Source of the DNA: an uncultured Paracoccaceae bacterium
GTDB lineage: Bacteria; Pseudomonadota; Alphaproteobacteria; Rhodobacterales; Rhodobacteraceae
NCBI GenBank assembly: GCA_947503965.1
Contig: CANNFU010000009.1
Span: 1-64,000 of the forward strand
Length of the DNA: 64,000 nucleotides
Direction of reading: 5' to 3'
Below are positions 24,587 through 33,049 of this stretch, piece after piece. Positions within the stretch are counted from its first letter, which is position 1. Every line of letters begins with the position of its first letter. Both the position numbers and the translations under genes were made by a program. The notes under the pieces were generated by a model. The model was given only the letters and a program-made list of their open reading frames with translations. It was not told the origin of the DNA and searched no databases.

Positions 24587-25657
24587 CTATTTGACTAGTC
24601 GCAGCGCCGGTCTGCGTTGATCAAATACGGCCTCAGGTTCTGGTGACAATCGGAAGATCAGTGCTTCTATTTCTTCCAACGGAATCCCAAGTTCTTTAGC
24701 AATGTCTTCTTTCGTCATACCCTTGGACCAAAGAGCGGCCAAAACCTTAGCTAGCACGGTCGAAACCTCACGCCCGATTCCCTCTGGTTCGCCACTGCGA
24801 TAACCCCGCTTCCCAAGCTCAATCAGCAACGAACGATAGTTCCATTCACTGATGTAACCCAATGAGTTGAGCCTGTAAGCCAAAGCCATGGCGGACACCT
24901 TCCACCGTTTCTTTGCCGCGATGATCTGCCCCGCCGTGAAGAGGTGCGCATAATTCATCACATCGCTTTCGGGCATTAGGAACGCCGATGCGAACCTGTC
25001 GGCCTGCGTCTCTGCTTCCTTATCAGTCTTCGAGTCCGCATGATGATGCAAGACGAGGTGTCCAAGCTCATGCGCCGTGTCGAAGATGGACCGTTCCGCC
25101 GTCTTCTCTTGGTTTAGGAAAACGTAAGGATGTTCCCCGCGCCAAAAAGAGTATGCATCAACGTTCTTGGTCGCTTCCGATAGAGACAGGACGCGAATAC
25201 CCTTGGACTCGATCAGCTTGAGTACATTGCCAATTGGCCGGTCCCCAAGCCCCCAATGCTGGCGCAAAAGGCGCGCCGCGACAAACGGGCGGCGGCGCTC
25301 TTTGCTCAGGTCGATAAGGTCAGCGGCGGGCAGATTGAAGCGGGAATCAATCCATTCGTAAAGCTCGATTCCCAACGATCCTGCCGCTTCCGCCGCGCGG
25401 CGTTCTTTCGCCTTCATCCGAGCCAGACTGCGGAAACTCACCGCATCGGTATCAATGCGCTCTGGTGCGTCCCTGTAAAAGAAATCTAGGGGGTAGGAAA
25501 GCGCCAAAGCAAGGCGCTTTGCCGTCGTTTCATCGGGCGGATGCCCGTTTTCATACTTCGAGAGAGTGACCGCAGACACGCCTACGCGCTCTGCGAGTCC
25601 CTTCGAAGTCAGCATCCGCCTTTCGCGGGCTGTTTTGAGACGGTCTGCGTTGAACAT
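24587..25657 (-). CDS. XRE regulator fused to ImmA/IrrE-type metallopeptidase
   Basis: A 356-residue protein. Residues 1-65 are an XRE helix-turn-helix (LKTARERRMLTSKGLAERVG, SAVTLSKYENG). Residues about 170-250 hold the zinc peptidase motif HELGHLVLHHHAD with a downstream EAETQADRFASAFLMPE. The fold is that of ImmA/IrrE proteins, which cleave repressors in response to stress or DNA damage. The start overlaps the stop of the upstream 206-residue gene by one base (TAATG). The pair looks like an XRE-ImmA regulatory or toxin-antitoxin-like unit controlled by the palindrome at 26288. Confidence 0.9.
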   Translation of the reverse strand: MFNADRLKTARERRMLTSKGLAERVGVSAVTLSKYENGHPPDETTAKRLALALSYPLDFFYRDAPERIDTDAVSFRSLARMKAKERRAAEAAGSLGIELYEWIDSRFNLPAADLIDLSKERRRPFVAARLLRQHWGLGDRPIGNVLKLIESKGIRVLSLSEATKNVDAYSFWRGEHPYVFLNQEKTAERSIFDTAHELGHLVLHHHADSKTDKEAETQADRFASAFLMPESDVMNYAHLFTAGQIIAAKKRWKVSAMALAYRLNSLGYISEWNYRSLLIELGKRGYRSGEPEGIGREVSTVLAKVLAALWSKGMTKEDIAKELGIPLEEIEALIFRLSPEPEAVFDQRRPALRLVK

Positions 25658-26277
25658 TAGTCTTTGAACGAAACGTGGACTTCGAAATCTTCAACGGGGC
25701 CGGTATCGGTATCCGACGCTGCCTCCCAGTCGCCGTCGGGCGAGTAGATGTAGATGCGCTCGATCCAATCGACGTACTTGCCCTTCTCGATAACGGGGCA
25801 GGAAAGCTCAACGCTGCCGTCAAGACCGACCATCACATAGTATGTCCGCACACCGTCATGCACCCCGGTCAGGGGACCGGGTTCAACGCCAGCATGTTCA
25901 AAGAGAGTGGGAGACGATAGCGCAGCAGCACCGCTACCCTTTTCAGACCGGGGCAGCGGCGGCATGTCCGCGCAGCTCTTGTCAACATTTTGGAACGCAA
26001 TCCGCACGCTACGATCCCTGCGCAACACGGATTCGACACCACAGGCTCGATCGGGAACGTAGTCGGACCCAACAAGCTGTTGGCGAAGTTCGCCAACGCC
26101 GTGAATATAGGACAACATGCCAGCCGCATTCAGCGGCATGGAAGGGCTAGCGTCGTCAGCGTAGGCGCGGGCTGTTTGTCCGATAGCCATGATCTGTTGG
26201 CGTGTGAAGCCAAAGTCCTCGAGGCGGTGTTCTACGCCTGCCAGCGTGGACAATACGGCGGTGTTGAATGTCGGCAA
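25657..26277 (-). CDS. Partner protein of the XRE-ImmA peptidase
   Basis: A 206-residue protein read from TTG 26277, seven bases after an AGGGG ribosome site. It is mixed alpha/beta with no membrane segment. The central part is low in order (MPPLPRSEKGSGAAALSSPT) and the C-terminal part beta-rich (TYYVMVGLDGSVELSCPV). The family is not recognised. The one-base overlap with the ImmA gene implies coupled translation. It may be a substrate, toxin or sensor subunit of that system. Confidence 0.6.
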   Translation of the reverse strand: MPTFNTAVLSTLAGVEHRLEDFGFTRQQIMAIGQTARAYADDASPSMPLNAAGMLSYIHGVGELRQQLVGSDYVPDRACGVESVLRRDRSVRIAFQNVDKSCADMPPLPRSEKGSGAAALSSPTLFEHAGVEPGPLTGVHDGVRTYYVMVGLDGSVELSCPVIEKGKYVDWIERIYIYSPDGDWEAASDTDTGPVEDFEVHVSFKD

Positions 26278-26287
26278 TGCTCAGCCC

Positions 26288-26329
26288 CTTTAATATTTTC
26301 AACATCATATGATGTCGAAAATATTAAAG
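26288..26329. promoter_or_regulatory. 42-bp near-perfect palindrome upstream of the XRE-ImmA operon
   Basis: The two 21-base halves are complementary at 20 positions (single mismatch pair at 26302/26315), with centre CATCAT|ATGATG and outer arms CTTTAATATTTTC / GAAAATATTAAAG. The palindrome ends 10 bases before the operon start codon and touches its ribosome site. It is very likely an operator for the XRE protein; as RNA it could also fold over the ribosome site. Confidence 0.75.
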
Positions 26330-26547
26330 GCAAGCGAAATCTGCGCCTCCGCGCGAAGTTTGCAAAGTTCACGTTCTGCGAGCTGCCGCGTATGACGCGC
26401 ATCATCGTATCATTGTCCTGATCGCACCAGTGGTGATTGACTGCTTTTCAGGTTTCGATTTTTCGCATTGCCGTAGCCCCGAAGATCGGCTTCCCGCTGC
26501 GGTGAAGGGTGACCAGGTTTGCAACCCCGGCCACCCAGCTCCTGAAA

Positions 26548-26745
26548 TCAGGAGTGTCGGTTTGGTTCTTCTCGTTGCGCCAAGCGCTCTTCGAGCCAAT
26601 CCAGCACTTCACGTTCAACCCAGCCCACCCGGTTCGGGCCCAGCGGTACCCGCTTAGGGAATTGGCCTGCCTTCTCCAGCCGAGCGATGTGTTGGGGTGA
26701 GTACAGAACAAGCTCCTTCACCTGACGTTTTGAAAGTATCCTCAT
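26548..26745 (-). CDS. AlpA-family regulator / excisionase-like protein
   Basis: A 65-residue winged-helix protein. MRILSKRQVKELV and YSPQHIARLEKAGQFPKRV, with GWVEREVLDWLEER, match the AlpA family of phage and island regulators, whose members act as transcriptional activators or excisionases. ATG 26745 is chosen because GGAG lies nine bases upstream. It lies about 270 bases from the proposed right attachment site, the usual place for a directionality factor. Confidence 0.85.
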   Translation of the reverse strand: MRILSKRQVKELVLYSPQHIARLEKAGQFPKRVPLGPNRVGWVEREVLDWLEERLAQREEPNRHS

Positions 26746-27522
26746 CACGATGTTCTCCATGATTGGAGAGCATCGCGATGCCCCCAGGTTTGACAAATCT
26801 CCCGAGAGACCGTTAGCGTAAGCACTTGAGCGCAATTCTGGCAATCCCGGATGTGCTGATTGTGGGGCATCAATGGTGTTCGGAAATGTGGGGCAAACGA
26901 GGGACGGGACTCGAACCTCTGAATGCGATTTGTGCCTGGGTATCAGAATGGGTATCGAGGATTATCTCATTTGTAAAACTTTATATAAATCAATTCTTTA
27001 TATATAGGATTTTGAGTCCTCTCCTGGCACCATTTATCCGATATTATTTTATGATAACTTACGGATGAAAGCCGCCCCACCATTCCTGAATTTCATGCGA
27101 AGCGGGACAGTTCCAACGAATCCTAATCCTTGTATCGGCCAAATGAGAAAGCCCCAGTACGGTGATGCTGAGGCGTTTGAAGGGAACGGCGGTGGCTCTC
27201 CATTATCCGATGATCAGGTTGAACGACGCGCGGCGCAGCTCTCTTCAGTTTTTTGAGGCGCTGGCAACAATTGGCTTGGTTCAAGTAACTCAATGAACCT
27301 CGGGGGCGACGTTTCGATAAAGTTGCCACACGAGCTTCGGGTTGCCTGAAAGTGATCTGCTCGCAGAGCTTTCCTCGTTCGAGCCGAAGTTGGGGCATAC
27401 CGATTATGGATCCAGTTCGCCGAAAAATCGAGCCTGCTTTTTGGTCAAGAGGATTTGATGCGGGCCGTCGCATTTCGCGCATGTCCATCCCATTAAGAAT
27501 TCGTTGGTTGAGGTTGCCGCAT
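26746..27522. other. Element-to-core junction region without a confident gene
   Basis: Nearly 800 bases with no supported gene. A tRNA-T-arm-like segment (GACTCGAACC, about 26909-26918) is followed by an A+T-rich stretch and a tRNA 3'-end-like sequence at 27014-27032. Beyond it, short frames on both strands have no recognisable family and may be decayed sequence between the element and the LivF gene. Confidence 0.4.
27014..27032 (+). repeat. tRNA 3'-end-like sequence, probable right attachment site
   Basis: The 19 bases GAGTCCTCTCCTGGCACCA look like the distal T-arm and acceptor strand of a tRNA including the terminal CCA, without the rest of a tRNA upstream. This is what an element inserted into a tRNA gene leaves at its far end. 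The intact tRNA and second copy should lie left of this window. The call rests on resemblance only. Confidence 0.5.
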
Positions 27523-28344
27523 TCAAGCCAGCCAACGTTTCCTGCGCCGATAGCTCCGCACATCGCGGAAGCTCTTGCGCCCCTCGTCGGACATGCCGAG
27601 GTAGAACTCCTTCACATCAGGGTTTTCGCGTAATTCGGCGGCGGGGCCTTCCATTACGACACGTCCACTTTCCAGGATGTAGCCCTGATGCGCGAAACGA
27701 AGTGCCACGTTGGTGTTCTGTTCGGCAAGGAGGAAGGATACACCTTCTTTCTCATTCAGGTTCTTCACGATGGTGAAAATCTCTTCCACCAATTGCGGGG
27801 CAAGGCCCATGGAGGGTTCGTCCAGCAGGATCGTCTCGGGCCGTGACATCAGCGCGCGTCCGATGGCACACATCTGCTGTTCCCCGCCAGAGGTATAGCC
27901 CGCCTGGCTTTTCCGCCGTTCCTTCAGCCGCGGGAAATAGGTGTAGACCAGATCAAGATCAGTACTGATCGCCGCGCCCCCGTCGCGGCGGGTATAGGCA
28001 CCAGTCAGCAGGTTCTCCTCGACCGTCAGATGTTCGAAACAATGCCGCCCTTCCATGACCTGAATGACGCCCTTCTTCACCAGCGCTTCGGGTGATTGGT
28101 TCTGGACCCGTTCACCGCGATAGCTGATCGACCCCTTCGTCACCTCACCCCTTTCGGAATGCAAAAGGTTCGAGATCGCTTTCAGTGTCGTCGTCTTGCC
28201 CGCCCCGTTGCCGCCCAAAAGCGCCGTAATCCCACCTTTGGGAACCTTCAGTGATACCCCCTTCAGCACGAGGATCACGTGGTTATAGATCACCTCGATA
28301 TTGTTGACCTCCAACAGGGTCTCGGTCTTGGCGGTGTCGAGCAT
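27523..28344 (-). CDS. livF: ABC transporter ATP-binding protein, LivF type
   Basis: A 273-residue cytosolic ATPase that powers branched-chain amino acid-type uptake. Walker A is GGNGAGKTTT, the signature is TSGGEQQM (atypical in its first residues), Walker B is TILLDEPSMGLAP, and the C-terminus KSFRDVRSYRRRKRWL is the basic tail seen in relatives from this group. ATG 28344 has a GGAGA ribosome site. It is the last gene of a leftward operon with LivK, LivM, LivH, LivG and an acyl-CoA ligase. The ligase suggests that the transported compound may be an organic acid rather than an amino acid. Confidence 0.9.
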   Translation of the reverse strand: MLDTAKTETLLEVNNIEVIYNHVILVLKGVSLKVPKGGITALLGGNGAGKTTTLKAISNLLHSERGEVTKGSISYRGERVQNQSPEALVKKGVIQVMEGRHCFEHLTVEENLLTGAYTRRDGGAAISTDLDLVYTYFPRLKERRKSQAGYTSGGEQQMCAIGRALMSRPETILLDEPSMGLAPQLVEEIFTIVKNLNEKEGVSFLLAEQNTNVALRFAHQGYILESGRVVMEGPAAELRENPDVKEFYLGMSDEGRKSFRDVRSYRRRKRWLA

Positions 28345-28399
28345 CTGGTCTCTCCGGGTTGGCGTCAGGCGGCCCCAATGGGCCGCCTGTGTGGGTCGC

Positions 28400-29683
28400 T
28401 TATAGGCAACCAGGTGTGATGTTGTTTTCGCTGGCAAACGCCGCCGAATCCTCGGCGATCAGTGGCTCGATCACGCTTTTGTCGGGCGAGATGAAGTCTG
28501 TCAGCGGCTCCCACACACCGGCAGAGGCGTTCCACTGCTGCACAAGGCCCTGCCCGGAACCACCGTGATTCTGGCAGCTGACCGCGAATTCTGGCCCGAT
28601 CCCGGCCATGCCCATTTCTGCCATCCGTGCTTCGGTGATTTCGAGCGCGGCCATACCGTCACGCACCATCGCCGGGGTCACATCGGACACACCATGGATC
28701 TCCTGCGCCTTGGCAATCGCTTCGGCAGCCAGCATGGCAGCATACATGCCGCGCACATAGAGCACAGAACCAAGGTTCGACCCGTCACCGGCCGCATTCC
28801 CGGCGTCATGCACCAGCGACTGGATTTCAGCCAGAACAGGATAGTCGACAACACGGTTCATGTTCAGCGACTTGTACCCGTTCGCGGCCTCGCCCGCTGG
28901 CGTGACATCATGTTCAGCCCCGGCCCACCAGTTGCCGATAAAGTTTTCCATCGGGAAACCGATATTCGCGGCCTCTTGCACAGCGACCTGGTTCATCACG
29001 CCCCAGCCCCACATCAGGACATAATCAGGACGTTCGCGACGGATCTGCAGCCACTGCGATTTCTGCTCCTGCCCCGGATGATCCACAGCCAGTTGGCTGA
29101 GTTCGAACCCATGCATTTCGGACAAGGCTTCCAGCGTGCGGATCGGCTCCTTGCCATAGGCAGAGTTGTGATAGACCAGCGCGATTTTCTTGCCGCTCAG
29201 ATCGCCACTATTTTCCTCAAGCAGATAGTTCACGGCAACGGATGCCGCGTCCCAATAGTTCGCAGGATAGTTGAACACCCAGTTGAACACCTCACCATTC
29301 GCCGCAGATGTCCGGCCATAGCCCATTGTGTGGATCGGGATCTGGTCCGCTGTTGCCTTTGGGATCAGCTGATAGGTGATCCCAGTAGACAACGGTTGAT
29401 AGATCAACGCGCCTTCGCCCTTGGTACTTTCATAGCATTCCACACCTTTTTCGGTGTTATAGCCTGTTTCGCATTCAACGATGCGCACAGGTTCGCCGCC
29501 GATGCCACCGTCACGGGCGTTCAGCAGGGCGAAATAGTCCTGATACCCGTCCGAAAACGGTGCGCCGCCCGCCGCATAAGGGCCGGTGCGGTAGCTCAGA
29601 TCAGGGATGACAAGCTCTGCCATCGCTGGGGCGGCAGCCATTGTCGCGCCCAGGGCCATTGCGGCCAGTGTCTTCATCTTCAT
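28400..29683 (-). CDS. ABC transporter periplasmic substrate-binding protein (LivK type)
   Basis: A 427-residue periplasmic binding protein with a signal peptide (AMALGATMAAAPAMAE). The mature part has the two-lobe type I fold: LLNARDGGIGGEPVRIVECE in the first lobe and GKKIALVYHNSAYGKEPIRT at the lobe crossover. It is longer than the E. coli LivK, as is usual for relatives linked to acyl-CoA ligases. It lies between the LivM and LivF genes in the operon. The ligand cannot be told from the sequence. Confidence 0.88.
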   Translation of the reverse strand: MKMKTLAAMALGATMAAAPAMAELVIPDLSYRTGPYAAGGAPFSDGYQDYFALLNARDGGIGGEPVRIVECETGYNTEKGVECYESTKGEGALIYQPLSTGITYQLIPKATADQIPIHTMGYGRTSAANGEVFNWVFNYPANYWDAASVAVNYLLEENSGDLSGKKIALVYHNSAYGKEPIRTLEALSEMHGFELSQLAVDHPGQEQKSQWLQIRRERPDYVLMWGWGVMNQVAVQEAANIGFPMENFIGNWWAGAEHDVTPAGEAANGYKSLNMNRVVDYPVLAEIQSLVHDAGNAAGDGSNLGSVLYVRGMYAAMLAAEAIAKAQEIHGVSDVTPAMVRDGMAALEITEARMAEMGMAGIGPEFAVSCQNHGGSGQGLVQQWNASAGVWEPLTDFISPDKSVIEPLIAEDSAAFASENNITPGCL

Positions 29684-29757
29684 CGGTTTTTTCCTCCCAT
29701 AGGTTTGTCCGATTAAGTGCCGGTTGACCCGGTCGTAGGATGGGTGATTTCACCCAT

Positions 29758-30834
29758 CTAATAGGGGAACGGCCAAAGCCGTAACTTCTCTTTCGCGAGC
29801 CGCCAAAGCTGGGCAAGCCCGTGAGGTTCCTTGATCAGAAAGAACATGATCAATGCGCCCACGATCACCAGGTTCAAATGCGCCACCAGATCGGTGGGCC
29901 AGCCCAGAACATCCACACCGATCACCTTGAGCGCGACAGGCAGCAGCACAAGAAACGCGGCCCCGGCGAAGCTGCCAAAGATGCTGCCCAGCCCGCCGAT
30001 GATGATCATGAACAGAACAAGGAACGATTTCTGGATGCCGAAGGCCTCGCCCACTTCGACCGCGCCCAGATAGACCGCAAAGAACAATGCGCCCGAGATG
30101 CCGATGAAAAACGATGACACGGCAAAGGCGGTCAGTTTTGCCTTCAGCGGGTTCACCCCGATGATTTCAGCCGCGATATCCATGTCGCGGATCGCCATCC
30201 AGCTCCGTCCGATGGTCCCGCGTGTCAGGTTCCGGGCAAGGATCGCGCAGACCGTCAGGAACACCAGACAGATCATGTATTGCGCCCAAGGGGCCGTGTT
30301 GGGTCCGGTCACGGCGACACCCGCGACAAACCGTTCCGGCGCGTTGATCTGGCCCGAAGCGGAGTAGTTGTAGAACCACGACACCTTGTTGAAGAGCCAC
30401 ACAAGGAAAAACTGCGCGGCCAATGTGGCAACGGCCAGGTAGAACCCTTTGATCCGCAGGGACGGCAAACCGAAAGCCGCGCCTACCGCGGCCGTGATCC
30501 CACCCGCAAGAATGATGTGGATGACGATGGATACATCCGGGAAACTGGTCATCAGCTTGTAACAGGCATAGGCCCCGACAGCCATGAACCCCCCCGTGCC
30601 CAGCGACACCTGCCCGCAATAGCCGGTTAGGATATTCAATCCGATGGCCGCGATGGCGTAAATCAGGAAGGGCACAAAGATCGCATTGGCCCAGTAGTCA
30701 TTGATGAAGAACGGGATGACAAGGAACGCGATGGCAAGAATAGCCCAGTACCGATAGCGGTCGAACGCAATCGGGAAGGTCTGGCTATCGGCAACATAGG
30801 AGGTTTTGAAGTCTCCGGCTTCACGGTAGAGCAT
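29758..30834 (-). CDS. livM: ABC transporter permease, LivM type
   Basis: A 358-residue inner-membrane permease with about nine helices. The conserved LivM segment GYCGQVSLGTGGFMAVGAYA (about 70-90) and the SFFIGISGALFFAVYLG and IIGGLGSIFGSFAGAAFL loops that contact the ATPases are present. Its start overlaps the stop of an 86-residue membrane protein by one base (TAATG), indicating translational coupling within the operon. Confidence 0.9.
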   Translation of the reverse strand: MLYREAGDFKTSYVADSQTFPIAFDRYRYWAILAIAFLVIPFFINDYWANAIFVPFLIYAIAAIGLNILTGYCGQVSLGTGGFMAVGAYACYKLMTSFPDVSIVIHIILAGGITAAVGAAFGLPSLRIKGFYLAVATLAAQFFLVWLFNKVSWFYNYSASGQINAPERFVAGVAVTGPNTAPWAQYMICLVFLTVCAILARNLTRGTIGRSWMAIRDMDIAAEIIGVNPLKAKLTAFAVSSFFIGISGALFFAVYLGAVEVGEAFGIQKSFLVLFMIIIGGLGSIFGSFAGAAFLVLLPVALKVIGVDVLGWPTDLVAHLNLVIVGALIMFFLIKEPHGLAQLWRLAKEKLRLWPFPY

Positions 30835-31094
30835 TACGCGAACCCTTTCTCTTCAAGATATTTGTTTGCTGCGGTAACAACTGCGGCCATCCCCCAGAGG
30901 AAGAACAGGTCGTAGAAACTTCGGACAATTCCTACTAGATAAACCGTTCGTTCCACGTTCAGAAATGTGCTTCCTATCGCCGCTGACGCGGAAGTCGCCC
31001 GCATCTCAATGATATTTGCTGCAGTTAGCAAAATACCGAAAACAAATAGAAGCGCGGGCAAAAGGCGAAAGATGGGCATAAGCTGTGGCATCAT
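30834..31094 (-). CDS. Small membrane protein between livH and livM
   Basis: An 86-residue protein with two or three membrane helices (LLPALLFVFGILLTAANII, VGIVRSFYDLFFLWGMAAVV). It overlaps LivH by four bases (ATGA) and LivM by one base, so it is clearly an operon member. The standard LIV system has no such subunit. An accessory role in complex assembly or substrate channelling is inferred only from coupling. The family is not recognised. Confidence 0.75.
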   Translation of the reverse strand: MMPQLMPIFRLLPALLFVFGILLTAANIIEMRATSASAAIGSTFLNVERTVYLVGIVRSFYDLFFLWGMAAVVTAANKYLEEKGFA

Positions 31095-32089
31095 ACTCTC
31101 TCGATAATCTTTTCGCCAAACAGCCCCTGTGGCCGGAACACCAGAAAGATCAGGGCAAGCATATAGGCGAACCAGTTCTCTGTCGCGCCACCCAGATAGG
31201 GCGCGCCGATGGTGTATTCGAACAGCTTCTCACCCACTCCGATGATCAGCCCACCGACGATAGCACCCGGGATGGAGGTAAACCCACCCAGCATCAGCAC
31301 CGGCAGCGCCTTAAGCGCGATCAGCGACAGCGAGAACTGCACGCCTGACTTCGCCCCCCACATGATCCCTGCGACCATCGCGACGATCCCGGCCAGCGAC
31401 CAGACCAGCACCCAGATGAAGTTCAGCGAAATCCCGACGCTCAGTGCCGCCTGATGGTCATCGGCCACCGCCCGCATCGCGCGCCCCTGCTTGGTATATT
31501 GTGCAAAGGCAATCAGGCTGATCACAAGAATGATCGCCACCACCGTCGCTACCATATCCAGCTTGTCGATGAAGAAGCCGTAGAAATCATCGCCGCCAAG
31601 ACCAGCGGTCGCCTCTTCCACCCAAATCGACCCACCTTGCGGCAAGCCCAGCGCCAACGTCTTGATGTCGGACCCCCACATCAGGTCGCCCACCCCTTCC
31701 AGGAAATAAGCCAGACCGATGGTTGCCATGAAGAGGATGATCGGCTCCTGCCCGACAAGATGTCGAAAGACAAACTGCTGCACTGCCCATGCAAAGACGA
31801 TCATGACAAGCACCGTCAGGAAGATCGCAAACAGCGCCGGGACCTCCCACCCGAAATGATGGATAGAGGTACCAAAAATCGCGTTGATCAGATGGCTGAA
31901 CGGCACCTGCCCTTCCATGATACCCACAAGGGTGAGGGCCGCAAACAGTGCCATGACCCCTTGCGCGTAGTTGAAGATACCAGAGGCCTTGAAGATCAGA
32001 ACAAAGCCCAAGGCGACGAGTGCATAAAGCACCCCGGCCATCAGGCCGTTGATGACAACTTCGATACCATAAAGGAAATCAGCGGACAT
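31091..32089 (-). CDS. livH: ABC transporter permease, LivH type
   Basis: A 332-residue inner-membrane permease. Typical LivH segments are VVINGLMAGVLYALVALGFV at the N-terminus and IMWGAKSGVQFSLSLIALKA with LPVLMLGGFTSIPGAIVGGL near the C-terminus. ATG 32089 with GGAGG upstream is preferred over a longer frame. A palindromic repeat (32103-32168) separates it from the LivG gene. Confidence 0.9.
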   Translation of the reverse strand: MSADFLYGIEVVINGLMAGVLYALVALGFVLIFKASGIFNYAQGVMALFAALTLVGIMEGQVPFSHLINAIFGTSIHHFGWEVPALFAIFLTVLVMIVFAWAVQQFVFRHLVGQEPIILFMATIGLAYFLEGVGDLMWGSDIKTLALGLPQGGSIWVEEATAGLGGDDFYGFFIDKLDMVATVVAIILVISLIAFAQYTKQGRAMRAVADDHQAALSVGISLNFIWVLVWSLAGIVAMVAGIMWGAKSGVQFSLSLIALKALPVLMLGGFTSIPGAIVGGLIIGVGEKLFEYTIGAPYLGGATENWFAYMLALIFLVFRPQGLFGEKIIERV

Positions 32090-32102
32090 TTTCAGCCTCC
32101 GC

Positions 32103-32168
32103 GCCCCGGACCCGATACGGGGCCTCATGGTTGAGGTGGAGGTCCCGGGTCAGGCCCGGGACGGGGTT
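32103..32168. repeat. Palindromic repeat, copy 1 (GTCCCGG/CCGGGACGGGG type)
   Basis: GCCCCGGACCCGATACGGGGC and the motif GGCCCGGGACGGGGTT form paired hairpins between LivG and LivH. Similar sequence recurs at 55698-55757 and 56560-56589. It is a REP-like family and may affect mRNA stability within the operon. Confidence 0.65.
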
Positions 32169-32172
32169 ATTC

Positions 32173-32991
32173 CTAATCATGTGCCACCCCCAGATACGCA
32201 TCGATGACCTGTGGGTTGTTGCGCACCTCATCTGGCGTGCCATCACCAATCTTGCGCCCGTAATCCATCACGACCACCCGGTCAGAGATGTCCATCACAA
32301 CGCCCATGTCATGTTCGATCAGGGCAATGGTCGTCCCGAATTCATCATTCACATCCAGGATAAAGCGGCTCATGTCCTCCTTCTCCTCAACATTCATGCC
32401 CGCCATGGGTTCGTCCAGCAACAATAGCTTCGGCTCTGCGGCCAGCGCCCGCGCCAGTTCCACGCGCTTTTTCAGCCCATAAGGCAGCCGGCCCACCGGC
32501 GTCTTCCGGATGGCCTGAATTTCTAGGAAATCGATGATCCGTTCCACCTTTTCGCGATTTTCGACCTCTTCCCGCTCTGCCTTGCCGCGCCAGATGGCTT
32601 GGGCAAGCATATTGCTTTTCATATGGGTCAGACGGCCGGTCATGACGTTATCCAGAACGGTCATCCCTTCAAACAGGGCAATGTTCTGAAAGGTGCGCGC
32701 AATGCCAAGGCGGGCAACCTGAAACGGCTTCATCGGCGGGCGCTTTTGCCCGCGAAACCAGACCTCGCCCTCCTGCGGATGGTAAAACCCCGAAATGACA
32801 TTCAGCATTGATGACTTGCCAGCCCCGTTCGGCCCGATAATGGCCCGGATTTCGCCCTCACGGATATCGAAAGAGATATCCTTGATCGCCTCGACCCCTC
32901 CGAACCGCAGTGTGATGTTGCGCATATCCATCAACACGCCACCGATGGTACGGCCGTCAGGGGTGACATATGGCTCAATAATGTCCTTCAT
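32173..32991 (-). CDS. livG: ABC transporter ATP-binding protein, LivG type
   Basis: A 272-residue ATPase with a short N-terminal extension (MKDIIEPYVTPDGRTIGGVL). Walker A is GPNGAGKSS, the relaxed signature is LPYGLKKRVELARALA, Walker B is LLLLDEPMAGM, and the H-loop is TIALIEHDMGVV. ATG 32991 is preceded by GGAGG. It lies next to the acyl-CoA ligase gene and is followed by livH. Confidence 0.9.
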   Translation of the reverse strand: MKDIIEPYVTPDGRTIGGVLMDMRNITLRFGGVEAIKDISFDIREGEIRAIIGPNGAGKSSMLNVISGFYHPQEGEVWFRGQKRPPMKPFQVARLGIARTFQNIALFEGMTVLDNVMTGRLTHMKSNMLAQAIWRGKAEREEVENREKVERIIDFLEIQAIRKTPVGRLPYGLKKRVELARALAAEPKLLLLDEPMAGMNVEEKEDMSRFILDVNDEFGTTIALIEHDMGVVMDISDRVVVMDYGRKIGDGTPDEVRNNPQVIDAYLGVAHD

Positions 32992-33049
32992 GAACAAGCC
33001 TCCAAACGGGATGGCGGGCGGGGCGATGCCGCAGGCGAGCGTCGCATCG

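Noticed and set aside
26900..26935. Partial tRNA (T-arm-like GACTCGAACC) on the minus strand
   Set aside because: A T-arm-like stretch alone, without matching acceptor, D-arm or anticodon arm, does not support a tRNA gene; kept only as part of the junction description.
27123..27563. 146-codon leftward frame at the element junction
   Set aside because: No ribosome site, no recognisable family and irregular composition; it overlaps the LivF gene end.
28565..29716. 383-codon open frame antisense to the LivK gene
   Set aside because: Shadow frame of a well-supported binding-protein gene with a signal peptide on the other strand.
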